The position numbers and the translations under genes were made by a program. The notes beneath the pieces were generated by a model, which saw nothing but the letters and a program-made list of their open reading frames with translations, was not told where the DNA came from and ran no database searches. From an uncultured Mycoplasma sp. (GTDB lineage: Bacteria > Bacillota_I > Bacilli_A > Mycoplasmatales > Metamycoplasmataceae), in assembly GCA_947041065.1 (NCBI GenBank), contig CAMRCV010000007.1:1-11121 (forward strand): 11,121 nucleotides of DNA, in the 5' to 3' direction. Positions within the stretch are counted from its first letter, which is position 1. Every line of letters starts with the position of its first letter. Of the stretch, positions 1 through 8,402 are shown piece by piece.

Positions 1-2096
1 CTGATGTAAATGGTTCATACTCAATAGAAGGTATTGGATTCACTGTTCGTGATGATATTTCTTGAGTTGATCATAATGGAAATGAAACTAAATACAAAAT
101 AAATGTTAGAGATTTTTATTATTCTTATATGAGAACTTGATTATTTGATACTAAATATAGACGTTCAAATGGCGGTTCAGAAACTTTAGATCAATACTTT
201 ATTGAATTAACTAGTACAACTACTAGATTTACTAATGAAAAAGAATATCCTAATGATTATCTTTTAGGTTTGTTTGGAGTTGATGCTGTATCTTTGAGAG
301 ATGAAAGCAAAACCATCAAACAAGTTGATATTGATGGGGTTTCAAAGCAAATGTTTAGTGTAACTTCTTTAAGTGGAGCAGAAAATCCTAATTTTTCATC
401 TTTATTTAAGAAATCATTCCTTAACTCATTTTTATTATCAGCAGCTCCGTCTCAATTTATTGATGAATTAGTTGCTAAAAATCAAGGAACAGTATATCCG
501 ACAAGTTTGGAAAAGGGTGAAAAGATAACAGGAGATGCTAATAAGTTTGGGATATATATATATGGACAAAGAAGAAATGACAATTTATTTGCTTCAGCTT
601 ATGTACCTGTTTCGGCTGAAGAAAATAGAATCATATTCAAGAAAAATATTCATTTTGCAAATAAAGAATTTTTAGCAGAAACTGACACTTTAGAAAGAAT
701 AATTTTTGAACATTCTTCTTCTCCTACTTTTAATGATCAACTTTTTAATAACTTTTTTGAAGGTACTGTTTCTGAGATGCCTTATAACTCATTAACTCAA
801 CAACAAAAAATTAAAATATTTGGTCTTGAAGGAAATGATGAATTCGCAAGTGAAAAGGGATTATTGCAAATTAAACAATTAAACAAAGCTCAATTAGTTC
901 AAAGAACATTGCTGACAACAGATCCTAGAAAATTTGGGGCAAATGAAACAGGTAATTATTATTTTAATGAATCATATGCAAATGTTATGTATGGTTCAAC
1001 AATTGAGCAATTGAAATCAGGAACAGCAAAAACAACAGAATCCTTTTTTAATGGAGCGGGTTTTGAATTAAGAACATTGTTAAATGCTTCTATTAATTGA
1101 TTTACTTTTATAAACAATTCAACAAAAGGATTAAAACAATTGTGATTAAATCGTACAGCACCAAACGCAATGTATAGTTCTTCAGTTGATAGTACACCAT
1201 TTGATAATGCAAGTCGTATCAACGATATTGGATATTTTAAAAATGGTGAAAAGATTACTATTACTGAGGCAGAAATGAAAAAAACATTTTTAGATAATTC
1301 TTCAAGTATTGATGAGCAATATAAAAATAAAGGCTTTGCAGACATTAAAGTTTTGGTTGGAAAGTTATTAACTAAAGCCGGAATAACTGCAAGCAATCCT
1401 TTGGAGTGACAAATTGTATACCCTCATGCAGATGCTAGTTCAAATAAAATAAAAATAGATCAACTAGATATGGTGGTTAAAACTATAAAACAATTAGATA
1501 GTCGTTTAAACCCAAGTATTTATGTTCCTAATAATAGAGATGAAATGATGCAAGCTGTAAATGATAATAAAGCAATTTCTGATTTTAATGGATGAGGTTA
1601 TGATTACGAAGGTATTGGTAGTTTCTTGGATGGAATATCTCACGGAAAAGGAATTTCTTTGTTGGGAGCATTTTCACTTTATTCTGATGTTAAAAACACA
1701 ATACTTAGAAAGCAAAGTCCAGAATTTGCCAAACTTTCAGATAGTATCAAAAAATTAATGAATCCCGGTCTTCCTAAAAATCTTAAAGTAGAAAATTGAA
1801 TTGATTTTACTAATGATGATAATAACAATCTAGAATCAAAATTTGGAGATTATGCAATTAGTACAGAACTAGCGAAGTTCTTTTTAGGATATCAAGAAGA
1901 ACTTAATAAAGATCAAATTACTAATTTAATTATAGAGTTAAATGTTATTGCTGGTTTTACAATGGAAAGTGATATTTCAATTGATGATTCTGAAGCAACT
2001 TCACTATCTTTGGTTTTACCTGAATATTTATATCCCACAACTGAATCAGGTATTTTATATTTATCAGATATAAGGTTGGGTGATAAAAATGTTTAG
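1..2096 (+). CDS. oppA: Oligopeptide ABC transporter substrate-binding protein OppA, C-terminal part (5' end outside window)
   Basis: One frame stays open from the first complete codon at 3 to TAG at 2094-2096 (697 residues) when TGA is read as Trp (TGA codons at 63, 138, 1098, 1143, 1407, 1593 and 1797). OppA captures peptides outside the cell and hands them to the OppBC channel. The assignment rests mainly on position: it lies directly upstream of and overlaps oppB in an intact oppBCDF run. The sequence also looks like a mycoplasma solute-binding lipoprotein, being rich in Asn, Ser, Thr and aromatics, without membrane segments and with no cysteine codon in the visible part. Mycoplasma OppA proteins are usually about 900-1000 residues, so roughly the last two thirds is seen; the signal peptide and lipobox would lie upstream. 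M. hominis OppA is known as an ecto-ATPase, but I see no exact Walker A motif here, only a loose glycine-rich GISHGKG at 1632-1652. The family is well supported by context; substrate range is unknown. Confidence 0.82.
2072..2084 (+). promoter_or_regulatory. Ribosome binding site of oppB
   Basis: AAGGTTGGGTGAT lies inside the end of oppA. Its GGTGAT half (2079-2084) matches the anti-Shine-Dalgarno complement and sits 4 nt before ATG 2089. This favours ATG 2089 over the in-frame GTG at 2080, which lies within the site itself. Confidence 0.6.
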
Positions 2097-3219
2097 ATAT
2101 ATTTTAAAGAGGGCTTTGTTAGCTTTTTTAACAATGATTATTTTAATAACTATTGTTTATATTTTAACAGGTTCATTTTCGAAAAATCCATTTTCAGGAG
2201 GAGATCCAGAAAATGCTGCGGAATTAGCTGAAAAAGCAGGATTAAACGATCCTGTTCTTGTGAGGTTTGGCAGGTACATAAGTGATATATTCCACGGTTC
2301 ATTCGGTAAAATATATGTTCCACAAGGTGGAGAGTCAACTTCTATTCCGGCATTCTTCTTTTTGCCACTAAAGTGAACACTTTTAATTACTGTTCCAGCA
2401 TTAGTTTTTTCTTCAATAATAGGAACTAGTCTTGGAATTTTAGCGGGATACAAAAGAGGTACATGAATTGAAGCGCTTGTAAATATTTTTGTTGTAACAT
2501 TTATTGGGTTACCTTCATTTGTTATTGCTCCTATTATGATTTTGATTGCCGTAAATTCAAACGGTCTAATTTTATTTGACTTTAAATTACCAGAAGATGT
2601 TGGTTGACTTTTATCTTTAAAATCATTAATGTTACCTATTTTAACTGTTACATTAGCATCACTTGCTGCATATACTATTTTAGTAAGAAATCAACTTATT
2701 TCAATATTAACATCAAACCAAGTGTTAATTGCTAAAGGAAAAGGTCTATCTGCTATCGACGTATTTTTCAAACATATTTTAAGAAATATCTCAATTCCTA
2801 TTATTTCATTTATGTTACCTTCTTTTGTTGTATTGTTGGCAGGAAATGTTGTTATTGAACAATTCTTTAATGTTCCTGGTTCTTCATCAGTAATTATTCA
2901 AGCATTTCCAAATGGTGAAATTAATATTATTATGTTTTCAATTATGTTTTATGCTTCTATATCTTTAGCAATTCAAATATTGTTAGATATTTTGTATATT
3001 ATTATTGATCCAAGAATCATGTTTATAGAGAAAGATAAAATAAATTATATTAATGATTTAATTAATAGTGTTAAAGTACATAAAAATTATAAAACAGCAA
3101 TGAAAAATAAAAAATTAGGAATTTTTGCTGAAGAAGCGGCTGTTGATACAGCCACAATGGATGTTGAAACATTTGTTAAAGCAGAAATTTATACAAATGA
3201 GGTGGATGAAGATGAATAA
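2089..3219 (+). CDS. oppB: Oligopeptide ABC transporter permease OppB
   Basis: This 376-residue inner permease subunit forms the peptide channel with OppC. The N-terminus MFRYILKRALLAFLTMI is a typical OppB first membrane helix (about 5-28). It is followed by the family segment GLNDPVLVRFGRYISD (51-66) in the extracellular loop, then further helices around 97-120, 130-157, 180-198, 235-260 and 280-306. The cytoplasmic EAA loop that docks on the ATPases is visible at about 211-238, with AKGKGL and HILRN. Three internal Trp codons are TGA. The start at ATG 2089 is set by the GGTGAT ribosome site and overlaps oppA by 8 nt. Standard OppB proteins end soon after a DPR motif (here 308-310). This one continues for about 66 charged residues to an acidic EVDEDE end, making it longer than the usual 300-320. 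Confidence 0.95.
3199..3204 (+). promoter_or_regulatory. Ribosome binding site of oppC
   Basis: GAGGTG lies within the last codons of oppB, 7 nt before ATG 3212. A second in-frame ATG at 3206 is only one base from the site and is therefore less likely to be the start. Confidence 0.65.
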
Positions 3220-4447
3220 AAACGACGACAAAGAATTTAACTACCAAGAATTTGTAAATGATAATAAAAAACATGAAACTACTTTGATTCATACAGACAA
3301 AAAATATGTCAAAGAAAAATTAGATTTTTCATTAAATGAAAATTTATTTCGTTTTGTAGAACTAGAAAGATCTTCAGGAATGAGTTCTTTAAGTGGAAAA
3401 CAAAAAAGAATTAGCGCTGATATTGCAGGAAGATTTTTTAAAAATTATTTTGCATTAATTTCACTTATTGTTTTTACATCAATCTTTTTTATATCAATAA
3501 TAGCTCCGGCTATTTCACAATTTGGTTCTAATAAAGCAATTTTGCCAATAGATTACCAGTTTATTTCTAATCTCCCTCCTTCATATGCACCTGTGGTCAC
3601 TGAAGTATTAACAGTTACTCAACTCGAACATATTGAAAAGATTTTGGGCCCCATTATAGACAAAAAAGAATTAACTCCTAATGGAGATTGATTGGCTACT
3701 TATAATAAGTATGATTTAATTAATGCAACATTACAAATTGCTAATCCTAATGCTGCAGAATTTGGAACTTTATTGGGAACAACTCAAGAAGGAATAGATA
3801 TTTGAACAAGAACATGAACTGCTACTAGAGATTCATTGTTATTATCAATATTAGTAGCTTTTGTAGAGACAGCGATTGGTATTGTTATCGGTGCATATTT
3901 AGGTTTTCATGCAGGAACTTGAATTGATACAGTTTTAACAAGAATAATTGACATTATTAAAAATGTCCCAAGTATCATTTGATTCCTATTGTTGGTTTCA
4001 TTATTTAAAGATATAAATTTCGGAACACTTTTCTTATCATTAGTAATAATTGGTTGAACAGCTCCTGTTTATCAAACAAGATTATGAATGATAACAGTTA
4101 AAGATCAAGAATATATTTTAGCTTCTAGATCAATTGGCGCTTCAACTAATAGACAAATATTCTATCACGCTTTACCAGCTATAGTAGGGAAGTTAGCAAC
4201 ATCACTAGTTCAAAGAATAGTGATTGTAATATTCTTCATTTCTTCATTGGCATTTTTAGGGTTTATTCCACACGGTGGAGAACCAAACTTAGGAACAATT
4301 TTAAATGAAGCAAGAAGTCAAGTAGAAAATAATGTTTGAATTTTATTATTACCTTCATTAATCTTATTGTTGATATCGCTATCAACACAATTTATTGCAA
4401 ATGGATTACATGATGCTTTAGATCCAAAATTGACAGGGGGTAAATAA
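3212..4447 (+). CDS. oppC: Oligopeptide ABC transporter permease OppC
   Basis: This 411-residue partner permease of OppB has four recognisable parts. A hydrophilic cytoplasmic N-terminus (about 1-77) precedes the first membrane helix (about 78-101). A long extracellular loop (about 102-205) follows, ending in FGTLLGTTQEGIDIWTR (184-200), the counterpart of the family's GTDxxGRD element before the transport domain. The membrane domain (about 206-395) carries the EAA loop at about 299-324 (ASRSIGAS, then FYHALP). The family ending GLHDALDPK closes the protein at 398-406. Several Trp codons in the 3690-4340 stretch are TGA. Typical OppC proteins have about 300 residues; the extra length is in the N-terminus and first loop. 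It overlaps oppB by 8 nt and shares one base with oppD, which fits coupled, roughly equal translation of the subunits. Confidence 0.95.
4435..4440 (+). promoter_or_regulatory. Ribosome binding site of oppD
   Basis: AGGGGG lies in the last codons of oppC, 6 nt before ATG 4447, whose first base is also the last base of the oppC TAA stop. Confidence 0.55.
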
Positions 4448-5520
4448 TGAATGATCACGAAGAAGAATTAAAAGTTACTAACCCAGGTAGTGTTTTATTA
4501 AATGTTAAAAACTTGAATGTTTCGTTTAATGTTAATAGAAAAAAAATAATTAGAATTGTTAGAGGTGTTGATTTAAAAATTCTTAGAGGACAAATAGTTG
4601 GCCTTGTTGGAGAATCTGGTTCTGGAAAATCAGTTACTTCTAAAGCGCTTATGAATCTTAACGATTTATCAATTACTGAATCTGATGAAATGATAATAGA
4701 CAACATCTCTTTAAAAAAATTAAAAAATAAAGAATGGTCAAAAATCCGTGGTAAAAAAATAGGTTATATTCCGCAAGATCCTTTAACTTCTTTAAATCCA
4801 ACAAGAACAATTGGAAAACAATTACTAGATGTTTTAAAAGATAGTGAAGAGTTTTCGACATTAAAAGAGAAAACAGAATATTTAATTGATTTACTTGAAT
4901 CTTTTGGTATAAGAGATGCTAAACAAAAGTTTAATTCATATCCACATACATTTAGTGGTGGAATGAAGCAAAGAGTTGTTATTGCGATGATTGTTGCTGC
5001 AAAGCCTGATTTAATTATTGCGGATGAACCAACAACAGCATTAGATCCAACTGTTCAAGCTTCTGTTTTATCTTTGTTTGAAGACATTAGAAAAAAATTC
5101 AATATTTCAATTATTTTTATTTCACATAATATTTCAGTTATTGCGAAATTTTGTGATTATATTTATGTAATGTATGCTGGTAAAATTGTGGAATCAGGAA
5201 CAAAGAAAGATATCTTTACTAGACCTGCTCACCCTTATACTTGAGCACTTATTTCATCAATTCCAGAACATAAAAGTGAAAAATTATTTAATATTCCAGG
5301 GACTCCTCCTGATATGGCAAACTTACCTTCAGGGGACCCTTTTGCCCCAAGAAATCAATTCGCTTTAGAGATTGATTTTAAAAAGGAACCACCATTATTT
5401 AAAATTTCAAAAACTCATTTCGCAGCAACATGATTGCTTGACGAAAGATCTCCAACAGTAGAAATAACTTCTCAATTAGAAACAAGACTAAATTACTTTA
5501 AGAAGGTGTTCAATGAATAA
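4447..5520 (+). CDS. oppD: Oligopeptide ABC transporter ATP-binding protein OppD
   Basis: This 357-residue cytoplasmic ATPase powers peptide import together with OppF. All nucleotide-binding motifs are intact: Walker A GESGSGKS (55-62), Q-loop Q110 in YIPQDPLTSLNP, signature FSGGMKQR (169-176), Walker B LIIADEP (189-195) with catalytic Glu194, D-loop around ALDP (198-201), and H-loop His227 in FISHN. The OppD/DppD-type C-terminal region follows, with HPYTW (262-266; Trp encoded by TGA) and IPGTPPDMANLPSG (283-296). Length is normal for the family. One oddity is that the cysteine motif usual after this point is replaced by GDPFAPRNQFALEID (296-310), with Asp, Asn and Asp at the three cysteine positions. 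The gene overlaps oppC by 1 nt and oppF by 8 nt. Confidence 0.96.
5503..5508 (+). promoter_or_regulatory. Ribosome binding site of oppF
   Basis: AAGGTG lies inside the end of oppD, 4 nt before ATG 5513. It supports a start that overlaps oppD by 8 nt. Confidence 0.6.
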
Positions 5521-7909
5521 CAAAAATAACGAACCTTTATTGGTTGTAAAAGGACTTAAAAAATCATTTCACACAAAACAAGGAGTAGTAAAAGCTATTG
5601 ATAAAATAAGCTTTACTGTTAAACCTGGAGAAATTATGGGACTAATTGGAGAATCTGGTTCTGGAAAAACAACAGTTGGAAGATTGTTGATTAGATTATA
5701 TGATGATTTTTCTGGTTATATTTCTTTAGATAACCAAATAATTTCAGGAAAAAAAATCTCAAAGAAAAGAAATCTTTTTCTTCATAAAAACATGCAAATG
5801 ATTTTCCAAGATCCACATGCATCTTTAGATGGACAACAAAATATTTATTCTATTTTAAAAGAACCTTTGATTGTTAATAAAATTATGAAAAATGAATATG
5901 ACGATATTTTTACAGATTGACAAGAAGTTTTAAAAAATTTCAAATACTCTTTTCAAAAAAAAGTTAAAGAAATTGAATATTCTAATATAAAAGAATTAAA
6001 TATACAATCAGAATCATTTGTTAAAGAGTGAAAAGAAGAGTTTGAAAATTTCAAATTTGATTTTGTTGGTAATAAAGTAGATAATATTTTTAATTCATAT
6101 TTCAGTTTCCTTGATTCAAGACAATCGAAAGAATCATATTATGTTAAAAAAGTATTTGTTAACAATGAAGTTTTACTACAAGAGTATTTTTCATACCAAA
6201 AAGATTACAGGAATAATGATTTATCTGAACATGAAGGTAAATTAAAAAAATCCAAAGAGAAACTAGATTTAACAATTGAACTTTCAACAAAATCTTTAAG
6301 TAAATATTTAATAGGAATGGAAAAAACAAAATTAAAAGATAATATTTCGGAAGATAAAAAGTTTTATAATGAAAATATTTCTAATATTAAAAATATTTTA
6401 TTATCTTATTTATTAGAATATAAAAATACTTACTTATCTTTTAATGAAGCTGCAAACAAAGAATCAAACTATGTTAAATTTTATAAATTAAAGAAAAAAT
6501 ATTTAGTTTATAAACATGGATATCATGCACTAAAAATAAATATTGATAAATTAACTTTCTTGTCTTTAAAAGATGTTGAACAATTAATTTTATCTTTAAA
6601 TCATAGTATTGCTAACTTGTTAATTATTTTGAAACAAATTAGTGTAGATGAACCTTCATACATTAAGAAGATAAAGAATTTAATTAAAACAAATTTTGAT
6701 TTCCAAATTTTAACATTCATAAGTATTTCATCAACTAACAAATTAGCTGTTGATCAATCTATTGTTGACAAAAAAACAACTTTAGATGAAAAAACACAAG
6801 TTCTTAAAGTTAAATCAAGTCCTCATAAAACAAATATTGATATTTTGTCTGCAAAGAAGGATTTTCAAAATACTGTTGATGAACATAAATGAAATTTACA
6901 AATATTTTTAAGAGAATTTGAAAGTGAAATGTCACTCCTAAATGAAGACATTAACAATGCAAAAGAATTAAATAAAAAATATCAAGTAGATATTAATGCA
7001 TTGAATAATCAATTTGATGAGCTTCACGATATCTTTATTGTTGAATTGAAGAAATTTTGTTTACAAGAAAATTATTCTAGAGAAAAAACCAAACAATTTA
7101 TTAGCGTTTATAATGATAAAGTTGCTCAGAAAAAAGAATCTTTAAAATCTTTTGAAATAGAAATTGTAAATTTAAAATCAGATTTTATCAAAATGAAACA
7201 CTTAGTTGGTGTTGAAGAAAACAAACTATCAAAAATATTTGTTAAAAAAATATTGTTAAAAGAAAAGATTTATAAATCATTGGAAGAAGTAGGTTTGTTA
7301 AGGCAATTTGCATGAAGGTATCCTCATGAGTTTTCTGGTGGACAAAGACAAAGAGTTGTTATTGCTAGAGCTCTTATATCAAACCCTAAATTGATTATTG
7401 CCGATGAACCAATCGCTTCTCTAGATATTTCTATTCAAGCACAAGTAGTTAATTTATTAAAAGATTTATGTAAAACTAAAAATGTTGCTTTAATATTTAT
7501 AGCTCATGATTTATCAATGGTTGAATATATTGCTGATAAAATTAATATTATGCACTTAGGAAAAATTGTTGAATATGGAGAAACATCAAAAGTTTATGCT
7601 AATCCAATTCACCCATATACAATAAATCTTTTTGAATCAATCCCTAAAATATCTAATGCAAACAAACCATTTGTTGCTTCAACTTTTGAACTGAATTATT
7701 TGGAGGAACAAAATAAATCTTCGCAATCTTCAGAGTTCTTTAAGTGTAGTGATGACCACTATGTTTATTCTACTAAAGATCAGTATAATAGATGAATGGG
7801 TTTAGAAAATAACATTACAAGAAGAGCAGTTAATGTCAAGCAAAAAAATAATGTTTGAAAAGATGGACAAAAAATAGAAGAAAGCACTATTATTGATGTC
7901 ACAAAATAA
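5513..7909 (+). CDS. oppF: Oligopeptide ABC transporter ATP-binding protein OppF, long form with a large internal insertion
   Basis: This 798-residue protein is the second ATPase of the importer, about 2.5 times the usual OppF length of about 310-330. The N-terminal half of the ATPase is at 1-122, with Walker A GESGSGKT (46-53) and Q-loop Q99 in MIFQDPHASL. A helical insertion fills about 124-583. The fold then resumes with KIYKSLEEVGLL, RYPHEFSGGQRQR (602-614, ABC signature), Walker B LIIADEP (627-633; Glu632), D-loop SLDIS, H-loop His665 in FIAHD and HPYT at 700-703. A further 95 residues without the usual OppF cysteine motif end the protein. The frame is continuous through TGA Trp codons such as 5918, 6893, 7313 and 7793, so the separate pieces seen under the standard code are one gene. 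From memory, OppF of M. genitalium and M. pneumoniae is about 850 residues, so the long form is a known mycoplasma trait, not a break. All catalytic motifs are present. Confidence 0.93.
5882..7261 (+). other. OppF insertion domain: about 460 charged, mainly helical residues between Q-loop and signature
   Basis: In an ordinary OppF, about 60 residues link EPL after the Q-loop to the LSGGQ signature. Here the gap from Q99 to SGGQ (608-611) is about 500 residues. The inserted part is rich in Lys, Glu, Asn, Ile and Leu, poor in Pro and Gly, and contains long runs with heptad-like spacing, for example around residues 470-580. It has no membrane-spanning stretch and no motif I recognise. It interrupts the helical subdomain, which contacts the permease EAA loops, so it probably projects from that face. 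Its function is unknown. Confidence 0.8.
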
Positions 7910-8357
7910 AAGTTCTCAAAAATACAAGAATTATATTAAGCAAAAATTTAACAAAAACAACATGTTGGCAATTTCATTTTCAATATTTATATCAATTGCA
8001 ATTATTATAGGTGTGTCTTTAGGAACAAAAAGATTATGATTCGATATTGTTTCTATAATCGCTATTTTTTATATTACATTACCGATGCTTACAATGATTT
8101 TTGCTATGGGCGGTAAAGGTGTTATCAGGAAAACTTTGGATTTATTTAAATTTAAAGAAATTAAAAATATGAACAAAAAGAATTTTACTGAATCAGAACA
8201 AAAACAATTAAAAGCTTTAGACATGTCTGAAGAACAACAAGAAAAAAAACCTAAAGATCATAGTGATTTGGTTTTTATAGCAACAACTTTAATACTTTAT
8301 GGAACATTATTGTTATTAATTTCACTCCCTTCACTTATTCTATTTTCAATAAAATAA
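7896..8357 (+). CDS. Small three-helix membrane protein of unknown function
   Basis: This 153-residue protein runs from ATG 7896 to TAA 8355-8357 and overlaps oppF by 14 nt; residue 48 is a TGA Trp. It has a short basic N-terminus (1-22), then hydrophobic segments at about 23-42 and 48-71. A charged, probably cytoplasmic stretch (72-124) contains KFKEIKN and a Lys/Glu/Gln-rich run, and a last membrane helix spans about 125-150. I do not recognise it firmly. The layout recalls small mollicute membrane proteins of the DUF3899 type, but that is only a guess. The ribosome site is weak (AGAAG, 15 nt upstream), so expression probably depends on coupling to oppF. Met23 and Met64 are possible later starts, but only the full version begins with a charged tail before a membrane helix. 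Its place at the end of the opp operon hints at an accessory role in the importer, unproven. Confidence 0.75.
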
Positions 8358-8374
8358 AAATCTTTGTTTATAAT
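8345..8374 (+). promoter_or_regulatory. Candidate promoter for valS-folD
   Basis: A perfect TATAAT box lies at 8369-8374, with a TG four bases upstream (8365-8366), in the 45-nt gap before valS. The best -35 candidate is a poor TTCAAT at 8345-8350 (18-nt spacing), still inside the preceding gene. Mycoplasma promoters often lack a clear -35. In such AT-rich DNA a chance match is possible, so the evidence is the exact box plus its position in the only real intergenic gap of the window. Confidence 0.45.
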
Positions 8375-8402
8375 TAGAGAATATAAATTAGAAACGAGAG
8401 TT

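Noticed and set aside
959-1396. Minus-strand open frame opposite oppA (145 residues)
   Set aside because: It lies wholly inside the continuous oppA frame, has no ribosome site of note and encodes no recognisable domain.
2150-2453. Two minus-strand open frames opposite the start of oppB
   Set aside because: They are shadows of the conserved oppB coding sequence and hold no recognisable features.
3125-3211. An upstream oppC start at 3125 adding 29 residues
   Set aside because: It would overlap oppB by 95 nt, has no ribosome site, and the added residues are oppB codons read in another frame. GAGGTG supports ATG 3212.
5513-7909. Reading oppF as a broken gene or as four separate small genes
   Set aside because: All pieces share one frame and are divided only by TGA, which is Trp here; conserved ATPase motifs at both ends are intact.
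8085-8357. Small membrane gene starting at 8085 (90 residues)
   Set aside because: The frame continues upstream through a TGA Trp codon to ATG 7896, giving two more membrane-associated segments and a sensible charged N-terminus.
8367-8387. Possible hairpin TTTATA...TATAAA as a terminator after the opp operon
   Set aside because: The stem is six A-T pairs with a 9-nt loop and no T-run follows. In DNA this AT-rich such pairs arise by chance, and it overlaps the TATAAT box.
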